From Endozoicomonas atrinae (GTDB lineage: Bacteria; Pseudomonadota; Gammaproteobacteria; Pseudomonadales; Endozoicomonadaceae): a stretch of 39,574 bases of DNA. Numbering within the stretch: position 1 is the stretch's first letter; each line of letters starts with the position of its first letter. Shown here piece by piece: positions 38,955 to 39,574 of the stretch. The translations under genes and the position numbers were made by a program. The notes under the pieces were generated by a model. The model was not told the origin of the DNA. It did not search any database and saw only the letters and a list, made by a program, of their open reading frames with translations. The stretch lies in contig NZ_LUKQ02000025.1 of assembly GCF_001647025.1 (NCBI RefSeq), forward strand, positions 1-39,574, in the 5' to 3' direction.

Positions 38955-39574
38955 TTACTCTCCCAGTAACTGCATAAATTTTCCCCTGAGCAGCTCACTC
39001 AGTAGTAATACCGCTGGCGTCATCTGCTGCCACTCAGGGCAAATCAAGCTCAAAGGGTAGCCGTGGCTGAGCACCTCAGCTGTGATTTTCACTGAACTAC
39101 CGCATCACTGAGGACATAGCGCCTTCACTGATATTGGAGCATCAACAACATCTTTCAATGATCGGAAACAACGGTTTGAAGGAAGACGGGATAGTGCTTT
39201 CAAATAATAGAGATAAGCTGAATGATCATAGTTTGGAGAGTCGGTGTTCATAAAGCCATGCAGAAAATCTGACTGCAACACAGCAACATTCTGCTTTTTC
39301 TCAACCACCTCTATCAATTCAGTTACAGAGAAGTGTCTTTCATCTTTTGGGAATAGCAGGCATATAGGAAAGGACGGATCAATATCGGTGTAATGGCGAA
39401 TCTGCGAGCTGTAGAATCCAGCAGCACCCGAAATACGTTGTGAAATAATACCAATCGTAATTTCTAAATCCTTAACCTGAATCCAGCTATGCTCAGGCAT
39501 CATTACCAAGCATTTTATCTGGAACAGATGTCTCGTCGACCACAGCTACCCGAAGGTTTTGGGCATGTTGATTT
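38955..39574 (-). pseudogene. Decayed or interrupted reading frame, possible LysR-type regulator remnant, runs off the right edge
   Basis: The - strand frame is open from 39545 down to a TGA at 39105-39107 (only a TTG at 39509 or the internal ATGs near 39503 can start it), then continues in the same frame to a TAA at 38955-38957. The segment after the stop (EVLSHGYPLSLICPEWQQMT...) and FPICLLFPKDERHFS before it both resemble C-terminal ends of LysR-family effector domains. Another frame at 39493-39574 (LRVAVVDETSVPDKML) ends at TGA 39493-39495, overlapping the possible start. This fits a gene broken by a frameshift and a stop, or two short overlapping genes. The identity is weak. Confidence 0.3.

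Overview
The window looks like a piece of chromosome from a marine, host-associated gammaproteobacterium. The block RDD protein / lptG-lptF / pepA / holC / valS, together with an EmrD-type exporter and a YfcZ-type (DUF406) protein, is typically gammaproteobacterial. A giant type I-secreted adhesin packed with lectin-like modules, moderate GC and gaps full of palindromic repeats would suit an Endozoicomonas-like member of the Oceanospirillales. That genus-level guess is inference; no rRNA or marker phylogeny is available here.

Layout. Positions 1-19562 are one open reading frame on the + strand, the C-terminal ~6,500 residues of an adhesin whose start lies upstream of the window. It runs through VCBS repeats, cadherin-like and Ig-like repeats, an L-type lectin-like module, at least six LamG/concanavalin-like modules, two paired carbohydrate-binding-like modules, an RTX array, two F5/8C-like modules, SwmB-like repeats and a long alternation of two further beta-sandwich repeats, and it ends in a type I secretion target domain. 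Most lectin-like modules are nested inside structural repeats rather than lying between them, and a second secretion-type module sits in the middle of the chain. Then come a solitary gcvT (19933-21063) and a YjiH-family membrane protein (21543-22913).

Positions 22914-28769 are an accessory stretch: an NTF2-like protein and an isochorismatase-family hydrolase in a probable two-gene operon (- strand), a small DUF406 protein (+), a Dcu-family C4-dicarboxylate transporter (-), and an unrecognised 512-residue exported acidic membrane protein (-). The gaps here hold four palindromic repeat-like elements and one half-copy.

Positions 28770-37325 are housekeeping: an RDD membrane protein converging on lptF-lptG (export of lipopolysaccharide to the outer membrane), then divergently pepA (with a 36-bp palindrome in its leader), holC (DNA polymerase III chi) and valS. 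A strong bidirectional terminator separates valS from the convergent emrD-like exporter (37326-38516). The last 1 kb holds a decayed or overlapping reading frame with weak LysR-like features that runs off the right edge.

No tRNA, rRNA, CRISPR array, complete insertion sequence or type I secretion transporter genes were seen. The adhesin would need an ABC transporter, membrane fusion protein and TolC encoded elsewhere.
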